DNA of 64,000 nt, from the NCBI RefSeq assembly GCF_030269445.1, contig NZ_BSTJ01000004.1, positions 124,001 through 188,000 on the forward strand, written 5' to 3'. Below the pieces are notes generated by a model. That model had not been told where the DNA came from, did not search any database, and worked only from the letters and a program-made list of their open reading frames with translations. Within the stretch, counting starts at the first letter, position 1. Each line of letters opens with the position of its first letter. This DNA is from Actinoallomurus iriomotensis. Its GTDB lineage: Bacteria > Actinomycetota > Actinomycetes > Streptosporangiales > Streptosporangiaceae. The position numbers and the translations under genes are program-made. Below are positions 1-13,183 of the stretch, piece after piece.

Positions 1-510
1 GAGCACGTCGTTCTGGATCGTGCCGGTCAGCAGACGGCTCTCGACCCCCTGGCCGGCCGCGACCAACTGGTACAGCAGCAGGAGCGCCGACGCGGTGGCA
101 TTGATCGTCATCGACGTCGAGACCTTCTCCAGCGGCAGCCCCTGGAACAGCGTCCGCATGTCGTCGATCGAGTCGATCGCCACGCCGACCTTGCCCACCT
201 CGCCTCGGGCGATCGGCTCGTCGGAGTCGTAGCCCATCTGCGTCGGCAGGTCGAAGGCCACGCTCAGCCCGCCGGTGCCGGCGTTGACCAGTTCGTGATA
301 GCGCTCGTTGGACTCCTTCGCCGTACCGAAGCCGGCGTACTGCCGCATCGTCCACGGCCGGCCGGTGTACATCGACGGGTACACCCCACGGGTGAAGGGG
401 AACCGGCCCGGAGCGCCCAGCCTGGCGTCCGCGTCGAAGCCTTCCAGCGTGGAGGCGTCATAGATCGGCTGCATCGGCAACCCGGACTCATTGCGCGAGG
501 GGACATGCAT
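1..510 (-). CDS. Methylmalonyl-CoA mutase large subunit, N-terminal part (runs off the left edge)
   Basis: B12-dependent acyl-CoA mutase family (methylmalonyl-CoA to succinyl-CoA, or a close MeaA/ethylmalonyl-type relative). The 170 codons present contain the family substrate-barrel signature: [20 protein letters not shown], then [14 protein letters not shown], then [15 protein letters not shown] and [10 protein letters not shown]. The C-terminal half, including the B12 domain, lies outside the window, so MutB and MeaA cannot be separated. ATG at 510 is chosen because AGGAAGGGA lies 8 nt upstream. The gene is divergent from a TetR gene and the gap carries two palindromes that could be its operators. 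Confidence 0.9.
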   Translation of the reverse strand, partial: MHVPSRNESGLPMQPIYDASTLEGFDADARLGAPGRFPFTRGVYPSMYTGRPWTMRQYAGFGTAKESNERYHELVNAGTGGLSVAFDLPTQMGYDSDEPIARGEVGKVGVAIDSIDDMRTLFQGLPLEKVSTSMTINATASALLLLYQLVAAGQGVESRLLTGTIQNDVL

Positions 511-527
511 TCGCCGGATCCCTTCCT

Positions 528-561
528 GGTACTGGGTACCTTTGGAATGGTACTGAGTACC
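528..561. promoter_or_regulatory. Twin TetR-type operator between mutase and TetR genes
   Basis: Two 13-bp palindromes of the form GGTAC-N3-GTACC occur at 528-540 (spacer TGG) and 549-561 (spacer TGA). Their centres are 21 bp apart, two helical turns, so two dimers could bind the same DNA face. They lie between the mutase RBS and the TetR start, which suggests autoregulation and control of the mutase. The regulator assignment is inferred from position. Confidence 0.65.
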
Positions 562-613
562 ACAAGACTCGCCAAGTGGTCCCCTACGCGGAGACGGGGA
601 AGGATGGCCGGTC

Positions 614-1300
614 ATGAGCAAACCGACCGCGCGGGCCCGACTCGCACAAGCCGCGTTCGTGCTCTTCGACGAGCGCGGGTACGAGCAGACGACGGTCGAC
701 GACATCGCCGAGCGGGCCGGTGTGGGGCGTACTACTTTCTTCCGGCACTACCGGTCCAAAGAAGACGTCATCTTCCCCGACCACGACCGGCTGCTCCAGC
801 TGATCAGAGATCGGCTGTCGGCCACCAGCAACAGCACCGCCCTGGTCGCCGTCTCTGACGCCGTCCGCCTGGTGCTGCTGCACTACATCGACGAAGGCGA
901 CCTCGCACGCCGGCGGTACGCGCTCACCAGCAAGGTGTCCGCCCTCCGTGACCGCGAGATCGTCAGCGTCGCCCGCTACCAGCGGCTGTTCCGCGAGTTC
1001 ATCTCCGACTGGATGGGAGACCCCACGGAGTCGGCGTCACTCAGAGCCGAACTGATGGCGGCATCGGTGGTCGCCGCCCACAACCACGTGCTGCGCCGAT
1101 GGCTCCGAGGAGAGTCCCCCGACCCGATCGCGGAGATGGACGAGGCGATGCGCGAGGTGCTCGCTCTCTTTCCCGGCCCCCGGTCCCGTCCACGAGTCGC
1201 CGACGGCGGCACCACCGTCGCCGTGTTCCGTACGGGAGAAGACCTCGACGCACTGCTTCCCGCACTGCGGCGCCTCATCGGAGGCGAGCCCGAGCGATGA
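614..1300 (+). CDS. TetR family transcriptional regulator
   Basis: A 228-residue protein with an N-terminal TetR helix-turn-helix: [20 protein letters not shown], then [18 protein letters not shown], the usual TetR positions (about residues 12-58). The remaining 160 residues are an alpha-helical ligand domain of ordinary length. The ATG at 614 follows GGGGAAGGA with a spacer of about 9 nt. It is divergent from the methylmalonyl-CoA mutase gene and the shared gap carries the twin GGTAC/GTACC palindromes, so it probably represses acyl-CoA mutase expression in response to an acyl-CoA or related ligand. The ligand is not visible from sequence. Confidence 0.9.
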   Translation: MSKPTARARLAQAAFVLFDERGYEQTTVDDIAERAGVGRTTFFRHYRSKEDVIFPDHDRLLQLIRDRLSATSNSTALVAVSDAVRLVLLHYIDEGDLARRRYALTSKVSALRDREIVSVARYQRLFREFISDWMGDPTESASLRAELMAASVVAAHNHVLRRWLRGESPDPIAEMDEAMREVLALFPGPRSRPRVADGGTTVAVFRTGEDLDALLPALRRLIGGEPER

Positions 1301-1401
1301 ACGCCCACGGCACACGCCCGGACCCGCATCGCTTCACCGGCCTGCTCGGCCTGGAGGAGACCGAGCAGGCGGCGCTGCGCGCGGGCGGCGCCCTGGAGTG
1401 A
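1297..1401 (+). CDS. 34-residue ORF coupled to the TetR gene, possible truncated gene
   Basis: The ATG overlaps the TetR stop codon (ATGA at 1297-1300), as in translationally coupled genes, but the frame closes after 34 codons, ending LEETEQAALRAGGALE. That tail loosely resembles the first helix of CRP/FNR-type proteins, but the match is too short to name. It ends 50 bp before the glycoside hydrolase locus begins, so it could be the stump of a gene cut by the event that brought the locus here. It could also be chance. Confidence 0.3.
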   Translation: MNAHGTRPDPHRFTGLLGLEETEQAALRAGGALE

Positions 1402-1450
1402 TGCCGCCCGCGCTGCGGCTCGCGCCCCCGGAGTTCGCGAGTCCCCCAGG

Positions 1451-1968
1451 TCAGCGGGGGGTGAAGTCCTGGTTGTTACCCGCCGCGTTCTTGCACGGCC
1501 ACTGATCCAGCTGCTGACCCGCATTGCTCCCCGCGCCGTACACATCAAGGCACAGCCCGCTGTTCTGGTTCTGGAACGCCCACGACCCATCGGACTGCGC
1601 CACCGGCTTCCACATCGAACTCGCCGCACCGTTACGGGCCTGCTGCACGATGTCCGGCACCCCCTGCGACGTCGAACCACCCGCGACCGCCACCACCTGA
1701 CCGGAGTTCTGCGCCTGCAACTCCCCAAAACCATTCGACCCGGCCACGAACTGGAACTGCTGATTCGACTGACCGTTACACGACCACTGATCGATCGCCG
1801 CACCCGACGTCGACGTGTTCCCGTACACATCCAGGCACAGGCCGTTGTTACCGACCACCAACTGGTGATAACCAGTCGGGAACGAACCGCCCGTGCCACC
1901 GCCCGACCCGTACCCCGCGGCCGTGATACTCGCCTGCACCGCGTTCTCCGTCGCGTCGGACGGATAGC
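1451..1968. repeat. CBM13 cassette A, copy 1
   Basis: DNA for the CBM13 and the last 25 or so codons of the catalytic domain. It is nearly identical to the copy at 20155-20668, including synonymous positions, with an unbroken match of about 88 bp across the linker. The copy at 21723-22180 matches over the CBM13 part only. Confidence 0.85.
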
Positions 1969-2956
1969 CGGAGGTCATGACGCCTTCGTAGAAAGTGCCG
2001 GCCGAGCCCTTGCTGTTGTCGCCGCCGATGCCCAGGATGATGGCGCCCTCCTTGTGCATCGGGTTGTAGCCGGAGACGTTGGGACGGGCGCCGTCGTAGA
2101 ACGTGGACAGGCCGCCGGACTGGGCGTTGCCGCCGCGGATGGCCCAGTGGTTCGGCTCGCCCTTGATGATGGCGGTGGTGTACCGGTAGTTGATGGTGGG
2201 GTCGCCGGCGTTGTATCCGGCGTTCCGGCCGGAGTACAGGCCGTTCTCCATATCGGCCATGATCCACGGGCCGTTGCCGGCGCCGTAGCCCCAGACCCTG
2301 ATGTTGCCGAAGTAGATGGCCTCCATGTGGCCGTTGCCGGTGTCGTTGTTGCTGGTCTCGGCGTTGCCGTAGTCGAAGCAGCAACCGCCGTTGTAGTGCG
2401 TGCCGTCGAAGATCGCGTACTCGCCTTCGGCGGCGTCTCCGGTCGCGATGCCGTTGGTGTGGTCGTTGCGGTACCCCGTGCCGGCGGCGACATAGACGCC
2501 GTACGCCTTCTGCCCGTTGAGCGTGGTGGGGGCGGCGGTGGCGTTGGCGAGGTTGTCCGGGCCGCCGGCGGCACCGCCGCCGGGTGCCTGGGTCAGGTTG
2601 TTCCCGCGGCCCGACTGGTCGTAGATGATCGTGATGACGCAGCTCGTGCCCGCGCAGAACGAGTCCTGTGCCGCCGCGTCGGCGACCCCGCCGGCGCTCA
2701 GCACGCCGATGTCGCGGGTGGCGTTGTCCGACGAACGCCGGACCTGGTACAGCGACCCGTTGTAGGAGGCGTACAGCGCGCGGGTGGTGCTGTGCGCCGC
2801 CACGCACGGCGTACCGCCGGACGCGTAGATGTCACACGGGAGGGACGCCGCCGAGGCGGTGCCGGTGACCGCCGACGTGCCGAGGGCGAGCACGGCCGCC
2901 GCCGTGGTCGCCAGGGACACGGCGGCCGGCCGCAGGCGGATGGGGAGTAAGGACAT
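1451..2956 (-). CDS. Secreted GH54 alpha-L-arabinofuranosidase with C-terminal CBM13
   Basis: Releases arabinose side chains from arabinoxylan or arabinan outside the cell. The 501 residues comprise a Sec signal peptide (about 1-36, ending TASA), a GH54 catalytic domain (about 38-350) starting LPCDIYASGGTPCVAAHST, a Gly-rich linker, and a ricin-type CBM13 (about 358-501). The expected GH54 nucleophile Glu lies in WIMADMENGLY (about E237) and the acid/base Asp in GIGGDNSKG (about D313). The ATG at 2956 is preceded by GGAGG; the longer upstream frame lacks an RBS. It is the last gene of the six-gene operon and one of three GH54 genes here. Its CBM13 DNA is nearly identical to those at 20.2 and 21.7 kb. 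Confidence 0.92.
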   Translation of the reverse strand: MSLLPIRLRPAAVSLATTAAAVLALGTSAVTGTASAASLPCDIYASGGTPCVAAHSTTRALYASYNGSLYQVRRSSDNATRDIGVLSAGGVADAAAQDSFCAGTSCVITIIYDQSGRGNNLTQAPGGGAAGGPDNLANATAAPTTLNGQKAYGVYVAAGTGYRNDHTNGIATGDAAEGEYAIFDGTHYNGGCCFDYGNAETSNNDTGNGHMEAIYFGNIRVWGYGAGNGPWIMADMENGLYSGRNAGYNAGDPTINYRYTTAIIKGEPNHWAIRGGNAQSGGLSTFYDGARPNVSGYNPMHKEGAIILGIGGDNSKGSAGTFYEGVMTSGYPSDATENAVQASITAAGYGSGGGTGGSFPTGYHQLVVGNNGLCLDVYGNTSTSGAAIDQWSCNGQSNQQFQFVAGSNGFGELQAQNSGQVVAVAGGSTSQGVPDIVQQARNGAASSMWKPVAQSDGSWAFQNQNSGLCLDVYGAGSNAGQQLDQWPCKNAAGNNQDFTPR

Positions 2957-3004
2957 GACAGGACCTCCAGGTAGGCGGGAAGCGGGAGTCGCGCGCCAGG
3001 GCAC

Positions 3005-4987
3005 TCAGACCCCCGTGATGGTCCATTCGTTGTTGGTGCTGGAGTTCGGGGTCCACAGCACGGTGGTCGCGCCGGCCGTGGTGCTGCCCGCGCCGTCAAG
3101 GGCGGTGCCGGTGCCGCGGTTGATGATCTGGTAGCGGCCGTTGCCGACGTCGTTCAGCCGCCACTGCTGGTTGTCGCCGCCGTTCCAGGCCGCCTGCAGG
3201 CAGCTCGCACCGTTGGCGGTGTTGCCCCAGCTGTCGGCCACCATCCCGTTGGTGCGGTTGACGATGCGGTAGTAGCCGCTGCCCAGGTCCACCAGTTGCC
3301 ACTGCAGGTTGGTCGACCCGTCGTAGCTCCACTGCTTGAGCACTGACCCCGACCCGACGTTCCCGCCGCTGTCCAGGACCAGCCCGCTGGTCACGTTGGC
3401 GATCCGCACCCAGCCGGTGGGGGTACCGCTCCCGCCCCCGAGCGCCGGGATCTGGCCGGAGAACGTCAGCTTGACCACGTACGCCAGGGCGCTGAACGGG
3501 GAGCCGGACGACGGCGTCGAGATGTGCAGGCCCGAGCCGTCCTGGCTACGGTTCGGCAGGTTCACGTACGAGCCGGCCGTCTGGTCGAGGAGTTGCACCG
3601 AGGCCAGGCTGCTCAGGTTGATGCGGCTCGAGCTCAGGGTCGTGATGGTCAGTGTGCTGCCGGGCCAGCCGAGCACGGTGGCGTACAGCACGGTGTTGGC
3701 CTTGTTACGGGTGAACCGGATGTCCTGGGCGGTCCCCTCCCGGGGAGTGGTGAAGGACCCCCCGCCCATCTGCGTCGGCCCCTCGCCGAACGCGCTCCAG
3801 GCCCGGGTCGCGTAGATGGACTCACCGAAGCGCTTGAGGTAGTCGCCCATGCCCCGCAGGATCGTCTGCTGCCCGGACGGGATGGTGCCGTCGGCCATCG
3901 GGGCGATGTTGAGCACCATGGTGCCGTTCTTGCTGACCCGGTCGATCAGCGCGTGCGTCATCGCCTTGGTCGAGTAGTAACCGATGCCGACGGTGTAACA
4001 CCAGCTCGAGCTGGAGACGCTGTCGTCGGTCTGCCAGTACGGGGTCTGGATGCCGGCCGGGCCGCCGCGTTCGAAGTCGTAGACCTCGCCCTTGTTGTCG
4101 AAGCCGTCCTTGTAGGTCGCGACGACGTCCTTGTTCCAGGCGACGGCCTTGTTGTAGTAGTACGACAGGAAGTTCAGCCGCTGGGACTCCTGCACCAGGC
4201 TCAGATCGAAGTCCTGGTAGATGATGTCGGGCTGGTAGCCGTCGATGACCTCCTTGAGCTTGTCGTACCAGAGCTGGTTCTCGGCGCTCGTGCCGAGCTG
4301 GCCGTACAGCTTCTTCAGCGTCGTGGTCGACTGCGCCGGGACGTGGTCGTAGTAGCCGTTGAAGTGGTACGCGTGGTGCAGCGACACGTACAGCCTCATG
4401 CCCTTGGACCGGATGGCGTCGGCGTGCAGCCGCAGCAGGTCGAGCCTGGGCCCGGTCGCCACGGAGTTCCACTCGTTGGCGCTGCTGTTCCACATCGAGT
4501 AGCCGTCGTGGTGCTCGGCGACGGGACCGGCGAACCGGGCGCCGGCGTCGGCGAACAGCTGCGCCCACGCGTTCGGGTCCCAGTTACCGCCGGCGGACGT
4601 CAGCTTCGGCGCGAACTGCACGACGTTGCCGGCCTTGTCGCGGGCTCCGTTGATGAAGTTGTGGTACGGCCACACCGACGGGTCCCCGTAGGTGGCGATG
4701 TGATGGTTGTTCTCGGCCGAGCCGCCGATGTACATGTTCCGCGGATACCACTCGTTGCCGAACGCCGGGACGCTGAAGACGCCCCAGTGGTAGTAGATGC
4801 CGAACTTGGCGTCCTGGTACCACTCGGGCGCCGGCGGGTGCTGGTCGACCGACGACCAGCTCGCGGTGTAGCTGCTCGGCCCGGCGGTGGCCAAGGCGGT
4901 ACGGAAGCCCAGCAGGCCGGCGGCGACGGTGACTCCGGCCGTGGCCAGCAGGCTCCGGCGGCTCAGCTCGAACCGGTAGGAAGACAT
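3005..4987 (-). CDS. Secreted GH29 alpha-L-fucosidase with C-terminal CBM13-like domain
   Basis: Predicted to remove terminal alpha-L-fucose, plausibly from xyloglucan. The 660 residues start with a Tat signal (SRRSLLATAGVTVAAGLLG). The GH29 barrel (about 45-480) shows FGIYYHWGVFSVPAFGNEWY, the AEHHDGYSMW segment and GTMVLNIAPMADGTIP near the end of the barrel. The candidate nucleophile Asp is in IIYQDFD. A C-terminal beta-trefoil with repeated QW motifs (about 525-660) differs from the CBM13 modules of the neighbours. ATG 4987 follows GAAAGGT. It is 48 bp upstream of the GH54 gene in the same operon. Natural substrate is inferred. Confidence 0.88.
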   Translation of the reverse strand: MSSYRFELSRRSLLATAGVTVAAGLLGFRTALATAGPSSYTASWSSVDQHPPAPEWYQDAKFGIYYHWGVFSVPAFGNEWYPRNMYIGGSAENNHHIATYGDPSVWPYHNFINGARDKAGNVVQFAPKLTSAGGNWDPNAWAQLFADAGARFAGPVAEHHDGYSMWNSSANEWNSVATGPRLDLLRLHADAIRSKGMRLYVSLHHAYHFNGYYDHVPAQSTTTLKKLYGQLGTSAENQLWYDKLKEVIDGYQPDIIYQDFDLSLVQESQRLNFLSYYYNKAVAWNKDVVATYKDGFDNKGEVYDFERGGPAGIQTPYWQTDDSVSSSSWCYTVGIGYYSTKAMTHALIDRVSKNGTMVLNIAPMADGTIPSGQQTILRGMGDYLKRFGESIYATRAWSAFGEGPTQMGGGSFTTPREGTAQDIRFTRNKANTVLYATVLGWPGSTLTITTLSSSRINLSSLASVQLLDQTAGSYVNLPNRSQDGSGLHISTPSSGSPFSALAYVVKLTFSGQIPALGGGSGTPTGWVRIANVTSGLVLDSGGNVGSGSVLKQWSYDGSTNLQWQLVDLGSGYYRIVNRTNGMVADSWGNTANGASCLQAAWNGGDNQQWRLNDVGNGRYQIINRGTGTALDGAGSTTAGATTVLWTPNSSTNNEWTITGV

Positions 4988-5061
4988 GACGGGACCTTTC
5001 GGCGGGGCGGGGCACCGGCCGGACGCGTCGTTCGCACGTCCGGCCGGCGCCTGAGGGGTGA

Positions 5062-7777
<2,716 letters not shown>

Positions 7778-7835
7778 GATCCGTCCTTTCCGTCGGAGGG
7801 TTCGCAGGGCCGGGCGACCGCGGCCGGCGGGAGCG

Positions 7836-9212
<1,377 letters not shown>

Positions 9213-10325
9213 CTAGCTCAGGCTCCACTTCTGGTTGCTGCCGCCGTTGCAGGTCCACAGCTGGACCGGGGCGCCGTTGGCGGTCGAGGCTCCGGTCACG
9301 TCCAGGCACAGGCCGGACTGGACGCCGGTGATGGTGCCGTTCGCGTTGAGCTGCCACTGCTGGTTCGCGCCGCCGTTGCAGTCCCAGATCTCGACCTTGG
9401 TGCCCGCGGTGGTCCGGTTGTCGTACGCGTCCAGGCACTTGGCGCCGCCGTAGACGGTGAGCCGGCCGCCCGAGGAGGACCAGGTCTGGCCGGCGCCGCC
9501 GTTGCAGTCGTAGATCTGCAGCTGGGTGCCGTTGGTCCGCGTGGCGTTCGGGACGTCCAGGCACCGGCCCGCCCCGACGGCGTGGATCGCCCCGGACGTG
9601 GTGCCGGTGGCGTCGCCGATGCTGCCGGGCACCGACTTCAGGGCGGCGTACCAGGTGGCGGCCATCTTGTCGTAACCGGTGGCGTTCGGATGCACGCCGT
9701 CGGCCAGGTCCGCGGTGGTCAGCGCGGAGTGCATGTCGACCAGATGCACGTGCTGCCCGGCGGCGGCCTTGCTCTGCACGATGCCGGGAATCGCGGCGTC
9801 GAACGTGCGGACGTTCGCCTCCTGGCCCGCGTTGGCGAGCGGGATGATCGTCGCGACGAAGACCTCGGCGGTCGGCGCGTTCGCGGTGATGTGGTCGATC
9901 AGCGCCGAAAGCCGGGCGGGGGCGCCGCCCACGTCGTGGTTCTGGATGACGTCGTTGGTGCCGATGTGCAGCAGCACGGTGTGCGGCGTGTAGGTGCGCA
10001 GCCAGCCGGCGATGTTCGCGTCGATCTGGTCGATGCGCCAGCCCGAGTGCCCCTCGTGGTCGTGGTCGCCGAGAGTGGCCGGACCTCCGGACAGCGACCC
10101 GACGAAGTCGACCTTGTACCCGTCGTTGACGAACCGCTGCCAAAGGCCGGTCCGGTACGCGCCGGGCACGGTGATGCCATCGGTGATCGAGTCACCGAGC
10201 GGCATGACCCTCACGCCACCGTTGGACTCGGCGTAGGCGGCCGTACGAGCCGCGGTGAGCGAACCCACCGCAAGGAGAAGCGCGGCCAGCGCACCGGCCC
10301 ATCGCAGGATGTGTCCGCGCATCAC
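9213..10325 (-). CDS. Secreted SGNH/GDSL hydrolase (CE3-like acetylxylan esterase) with CBM13
   Basis: First gene of the six-gene operon, 370 residues. The signal peptide is about 1-32. The SGNH domain (about 38-230) shows block I MPLGDSITDG (Ser about 46), HIGTND (block III) and DGVHPNATGY (block V Asp/His). This arrangement is typical of CE3 acetylxylan esterases. A CBM13 occupies about 238-370. Two ATG codons are adjacent (10325 and 10322) and GAGGTGAG lies close upstream, so the exact start is uncertain by one codon. It would deacetylate xylan so that GH10 enzymes can act. Confidence 0.87.
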   Translation of the reverse strand: MMRGHILRWAGALAALLLAVGSLTAARTAAYAESNGGVRVMPLGDSITDGITVPGAYRTGLWQRFVNDGYKVDFVGSLSGGPATLGDHDHEGHSGWRIDQIDANIAGWLRTYTPHTVLLHIGTNDVIQNHDVGGAPARLSALIDHITANAPTAEVFVATIIPLANAGQEANVRTFDAAIPGIVQSKAAAGQHVHLVDMHSALTTADLADGVHPNATGYDKMAATWYAALKSVPGSIGDATGTTSGAIHAVGAGRCLDVPNATRTNGTQLQIYDCNGGAGQTWSSSGGRLTVYGGAKCLDAYDNRTTAGTKVEIWDCNGGANQQWQLNANGTITGVQSGLCLDVTGASTANGAPVQLWTCNGGSNQKWSLS

Positions 10326-10383
10326 TCACCTCAGCACGTGCATGTGGGCGACACCGCTCGACCGGCGACGTCGATGAAGTCGT

Positions 10384-10443
10384 CGAATCGATTCGCGCAA
10401 CCGATTCGACGGGAGGTTACGACTCGCGGCGAAAACCGGTCAA
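10384..10443 (-). promoter_or_regulatory. Promoter and LacI-type operators of the esterase-cellulase-xylanase operon
   Basis: On the minus strand TTGACC (10443-10438) and TAACCT (10419-10414) are separated by 18 nt. Just downstream, overlapping the expected +1, lies the perfect palindrome CGAATCGATTCG (10384-10395) and an adjacent imperfect copy ending at 10408. A repressor there would block initiation or clearance. The rest of the 280-bp gap shows nothing else clear. Confidence 0.75.
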
Positions 10444-10605
10444 CGTCCCCTTCTTCGCGCTTCTCGGCAAGGCGGCGTCAAATGGTGCGCGCCGACCATT
10501 CGCGCTGGTGAGCGGGTCGGAGCACACCCGCCGCCCGGCTCAGAACGGCGCTCTGCTTTCACCGCGGTTTTCATCGGGGCGGACGAGCGTACGGCGGCAA
10601 GGCGG

Positions 10606-12330
10606 TCACCGCGGCGCCGAGGCACGGCGTCGCTCGTACGCCTCCGCCAGAATCAGGTAGCCGCTCGCGGTCCAGGTGTAGGCGCGGTCGCGAAGCCCTT
10701 CGCCGGTCAGGGCGTCGAAGTTCTCCGCGAAACCGGATCGCTCGCACAGGGCGCGGAAGCGACTGCTGACGTCGGCGGCGAGGTCGGTGAACCCGCCTCG
10801 GCGCAGGCCGTCCTCGATGAGGACGGTGGACGGCGCCCAGATGGGGCCGCGCCAGTAGCCGTCGGGCCGATAGTGGCCGGATGACGACAGCTCGGAGGCG
10901 AGGCCGTGCGGGGTGAGATGCGCCCGGATCCGTTCGGCGAGCGCGGTGCGCGGCCCGGTGGCCAATGCGTCACCCAGGACGATCGCCATGAGGTCGAGCA
11001 GGCTGGAACTCATCCAGGTGTGCCGCGACCCGACCGCCCGGGCCACGAACCGGTCCCCCGCCCACAACTGCCGCAGCATCGCGTCGCACATCCGGTCCGC
11101 GGCCCGGCGCCAGGCGACGGCGTCCGCTTCGAGCCCCAGCTCGCGGGCGAGATCGGCGAGCTCGCGCATCTGCAGGACGAGGAACGCCGCCAGGTCCGAG
11201 GTCTGGATGACGTGGTCCGGGTCGAAGGTCGTCGCGTTGTCCCAGCCGCTGTCGTTGCCATGGTGGTAGTGCGGAAGGGTGTCGCCGGGCGCGACCCGGG
11301 CGGTGAGCCAGAAGTTCGTCCACGCCTCGAGCTGCCGGTACACGAGCGACACGACGGCCCGGTCGACGTCGTGGGGAAGGCGTTCCCTGAGGCGGCGGAA
11401 GGCCCAGCCGTGGATGGGGGGCTTCACGAAGTTGTAGAGGACCTCGGAGTGGGTCACCGAGTCGGGCAGGCAGCCCGCTCCGTTCTGATGGTCGAACACG
11501 AGACGGAACTGGTCCAGCGCCAGCTCCGGCACGCCGTTCGCCAGCGCGAGCGCGTTGAAGCAGTGATCCCAGCTCCAGACCTTGTCCATCCAGTGTTTCG
11601 ACATGAGCACCGCCGGGCGTTTCAGGAAGCCCGCCGGCCGCACCGTGGCGGACCACAGCACGTACGCGGCGAGCTCAGCGGCCGGCGTGTCGGCGCTGCG
11701 CCACGGCGCGACCGCGTCGACGAAGACCGCGAACTCCGCCTCCACCGACGCGACGACCTCGTCGAACGTGGCGGAGGGCGCGTACGGCTCGCGCTCGCCG
11801 TCGGCCTCCTCGACGAGGATCTCCCAGGGGCCGCCGTCGTCGGCCAGATGGAGCCCTCGCTCAGCCCGTCCCAGCGCCTGGACGCCCGCGGCCTCGGGCG
11901 GACGGCCGGTCAGCACGGTCACCCGGTAGCGCCGGCCGGTCTCGTACGAGGTGAACACGTGCGCGCCGTCGACCGGGTCGCGGTAGAGGTAGGTGCCGCT
12001 GAAGGGCGTCAGCTCGGGTTCGGCCGAGCTGACACGCAGGCCGAGCCCTCGTCCCCGCAGCCGGATGGCGTCGGCCCGCCCATAGGCCAGGTCCACGCGG
12101 CCGCGGCCGTGGACCCAGGACAGCCGGCTCGGTGTCGCCTCGACCGTCGCCTCGACGCGAGCTCCGCCCACCGTGGGGACGAAACGGAGCACGGGGTGCA
12201 TCCCCGTCTGGTGTGAGACGAGATGCAGGTCGTCGGCATACGTGTGCGGCGCGACGACCGGGGAGACGCCGAACCACGAGCCGTGATAGCTGAAGGGGAT
12301 CTCCTGGACGGAGAAGGCCGGGATCGACAT
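10606..12330 (-). CDS. Cytoplasmic six-hairpin glycosidase (GH63/trehalase-like)
   Basis: A 574-residue protein with no signal peptide. An N-terminal beta-rich region (about 1-190) is followed by an (alpha/alpha)6 barrel with KHWMDKVWSWDHCFNALAL and GYWRGPIWAPSTVLIEDG, motifs shared by GH63 and GH37-type enzymes. It ends the sugar-importer operon, 34 bp after the MalG-type permease gene, so it most likely hydrolyses the imported oligosaccharide inside the cell. The linkage is unknown. ATG 12330 is the first in-frame start, with a GA-rich sequence upstream. Confidence 0.8.
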   Translation of the reverse strand: MSIPAFSVQEIPFSYHGSWFGVSPVVAPHTYADDLHLVSHQTGMHPVLRFVPTVGGARVEATVEATPSRLSWVHGRGRVDLAYGRADAIRLRGRGLGLRVSSAEPELTPFSGTYLYRDPVDGAHVFTSYETGRRYRVTVLTGRPPEAAGVQALGRAERGLHLADDGGPWEILVEEADGEREPYAPSATFDEVVASVEAEFAVFVDAVAPWRSADTPAAELAAYVLWSATVRPAGFLKRPAVLMSKHWMDKVWSWDHCFNALALANGVPELALDQFRLVFDHQNGAGCLPDSVTHSEVLYNFVKPPIHGWAFRRLRERLPHDVDRAVVSLVYRQLEAWTNFWLTARVAPGDTLPHYHHGNDSGWDNATTFDPDHVIQTSDLAAFLVLQMRELADLARELGLEADAVAWRRAADRMCDAMLRQLWAGDRFVARAVGSRHTWMSSSLLDLMAIVLGDALATGPRTALAERIRAHLTPHGLASELSSSGHYRPDGYWRGPIWAPSTVLIEDGLRRGGFTDLAADVSSRFRALCERSGFAENFDALTGEGLRDRAYTWTASGYLILAEAYERRRASAPR

Positions 12331-12364
12331 GTTCGGGCTTTCTCGTTTCTCTCGGGGCGAGCCG

Positions 12365-13183
12365 TCAGTCCTTCACCGCTCCGGCCGTGACGCCCGCCGC
12401 GACATAGCGCTGGGCGATGATCAGGAGTGCGGTGGCGGGAATCGAGGCCACGACGGCGGTCGCCATGATGGCGTTCCACTGCTGGTCGTTGTTGCCGATG
12501 TAGTGGTAGATCCCGAGGGTGATCGGCCGACGGTCACCGCCGCCGTCGAGGGTGCTGGCGAAGACGAAGTCGGACCACGCCCACAGAAACGAGAAGAGCG
12601 AGACCGTGACGATCGCGTTGCGGCTCACCGGCAGGACGATCGACCAGAAGATCCGCAACCGGCCGGCCCCGTCGATCGTGGCCGCCTGCAGCAGCTCGTC
12701 GGGGATCCCGGTCATGAACGCGGCGAAGACCAGTACTCCGAACGGGACGGCGATGGTGGAGTCGGCGACGACCAGACCCACCGGGTTGTCGAGCACGCCG
12801 AGCGAGAGGTAGATGGAGTAGAAGCCCATCGCCATGATGATCCCGGGCACCATCTGCGCGATCAGAAGCACGAAGCCCAGCACGCCGGCACCGCGCGGGC
12901 GGAGCTTGGCCATCGAGTATCCGGCCGGCGCCGACACCAGCAGGGTCAGCACGACGGTGCCGGCACCGATGAACAAGCTCGTGCCGAGGTGGGGCAGTTG
13001 CTGGTCGACGACGGCCCGATACCCCGCGACCGTGCCGTGGACCGGGAACCAGTCGGGCGGGCTCTTGCGCATGTCCCGGTCACGGGTGAACGACACGTTG
13101 ATCATCCAGTAGACGGGGAAGAGCATCAGAGCGGTCAGCACCAGGCCGATGGCCGTCTTCCACCAGGTGGCCCTGCCGGTCAT
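12365..13183 (-). CDS. Carbohydrate ABC importer permease, MalG type
   Basis: Inner-membrane subunit of a CUT1 sugar importer, 272 residues with six predicted membrane segments. The cytoplasmic EAA loop is seen as LLQAATIDGAGRLRIFWSIV, and the C terminus (AAGVTAGAVKD) is typical of MalG homologues. The start ATG overlaps the stop of the preceding permease gene (ATGA, 13180-13183). No ATPase gene is in the operon; actinomycetes commonly share one MsiK-type ATPase among importers. Confidence 0.93.
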   Translation of the reverse strand: MTGRATWWKTAIGLVLTALMLFPVYWMINVSFTRDRDMRKSPPDWFPVHGTVAGYRAVVDQQLPHLGTSLFIGAGTVVLTLLVSAPAGYSMAKLRPRGAGVLGFVLLIAQMVPGIIMAMGFYSIYLSLGVLDNPVGLVVADSTIAVPFGVLVFAAFMTGIPDELLQAATIDGAGRLRIFWSIVLPVSRNAIVTVSLFSFLWAWSDFVFASTLDGGGDRRPITLGIYHYIGNNDQQWNAIMATAVVASIPATALLIIAQRYVAAGVTAGAVKD

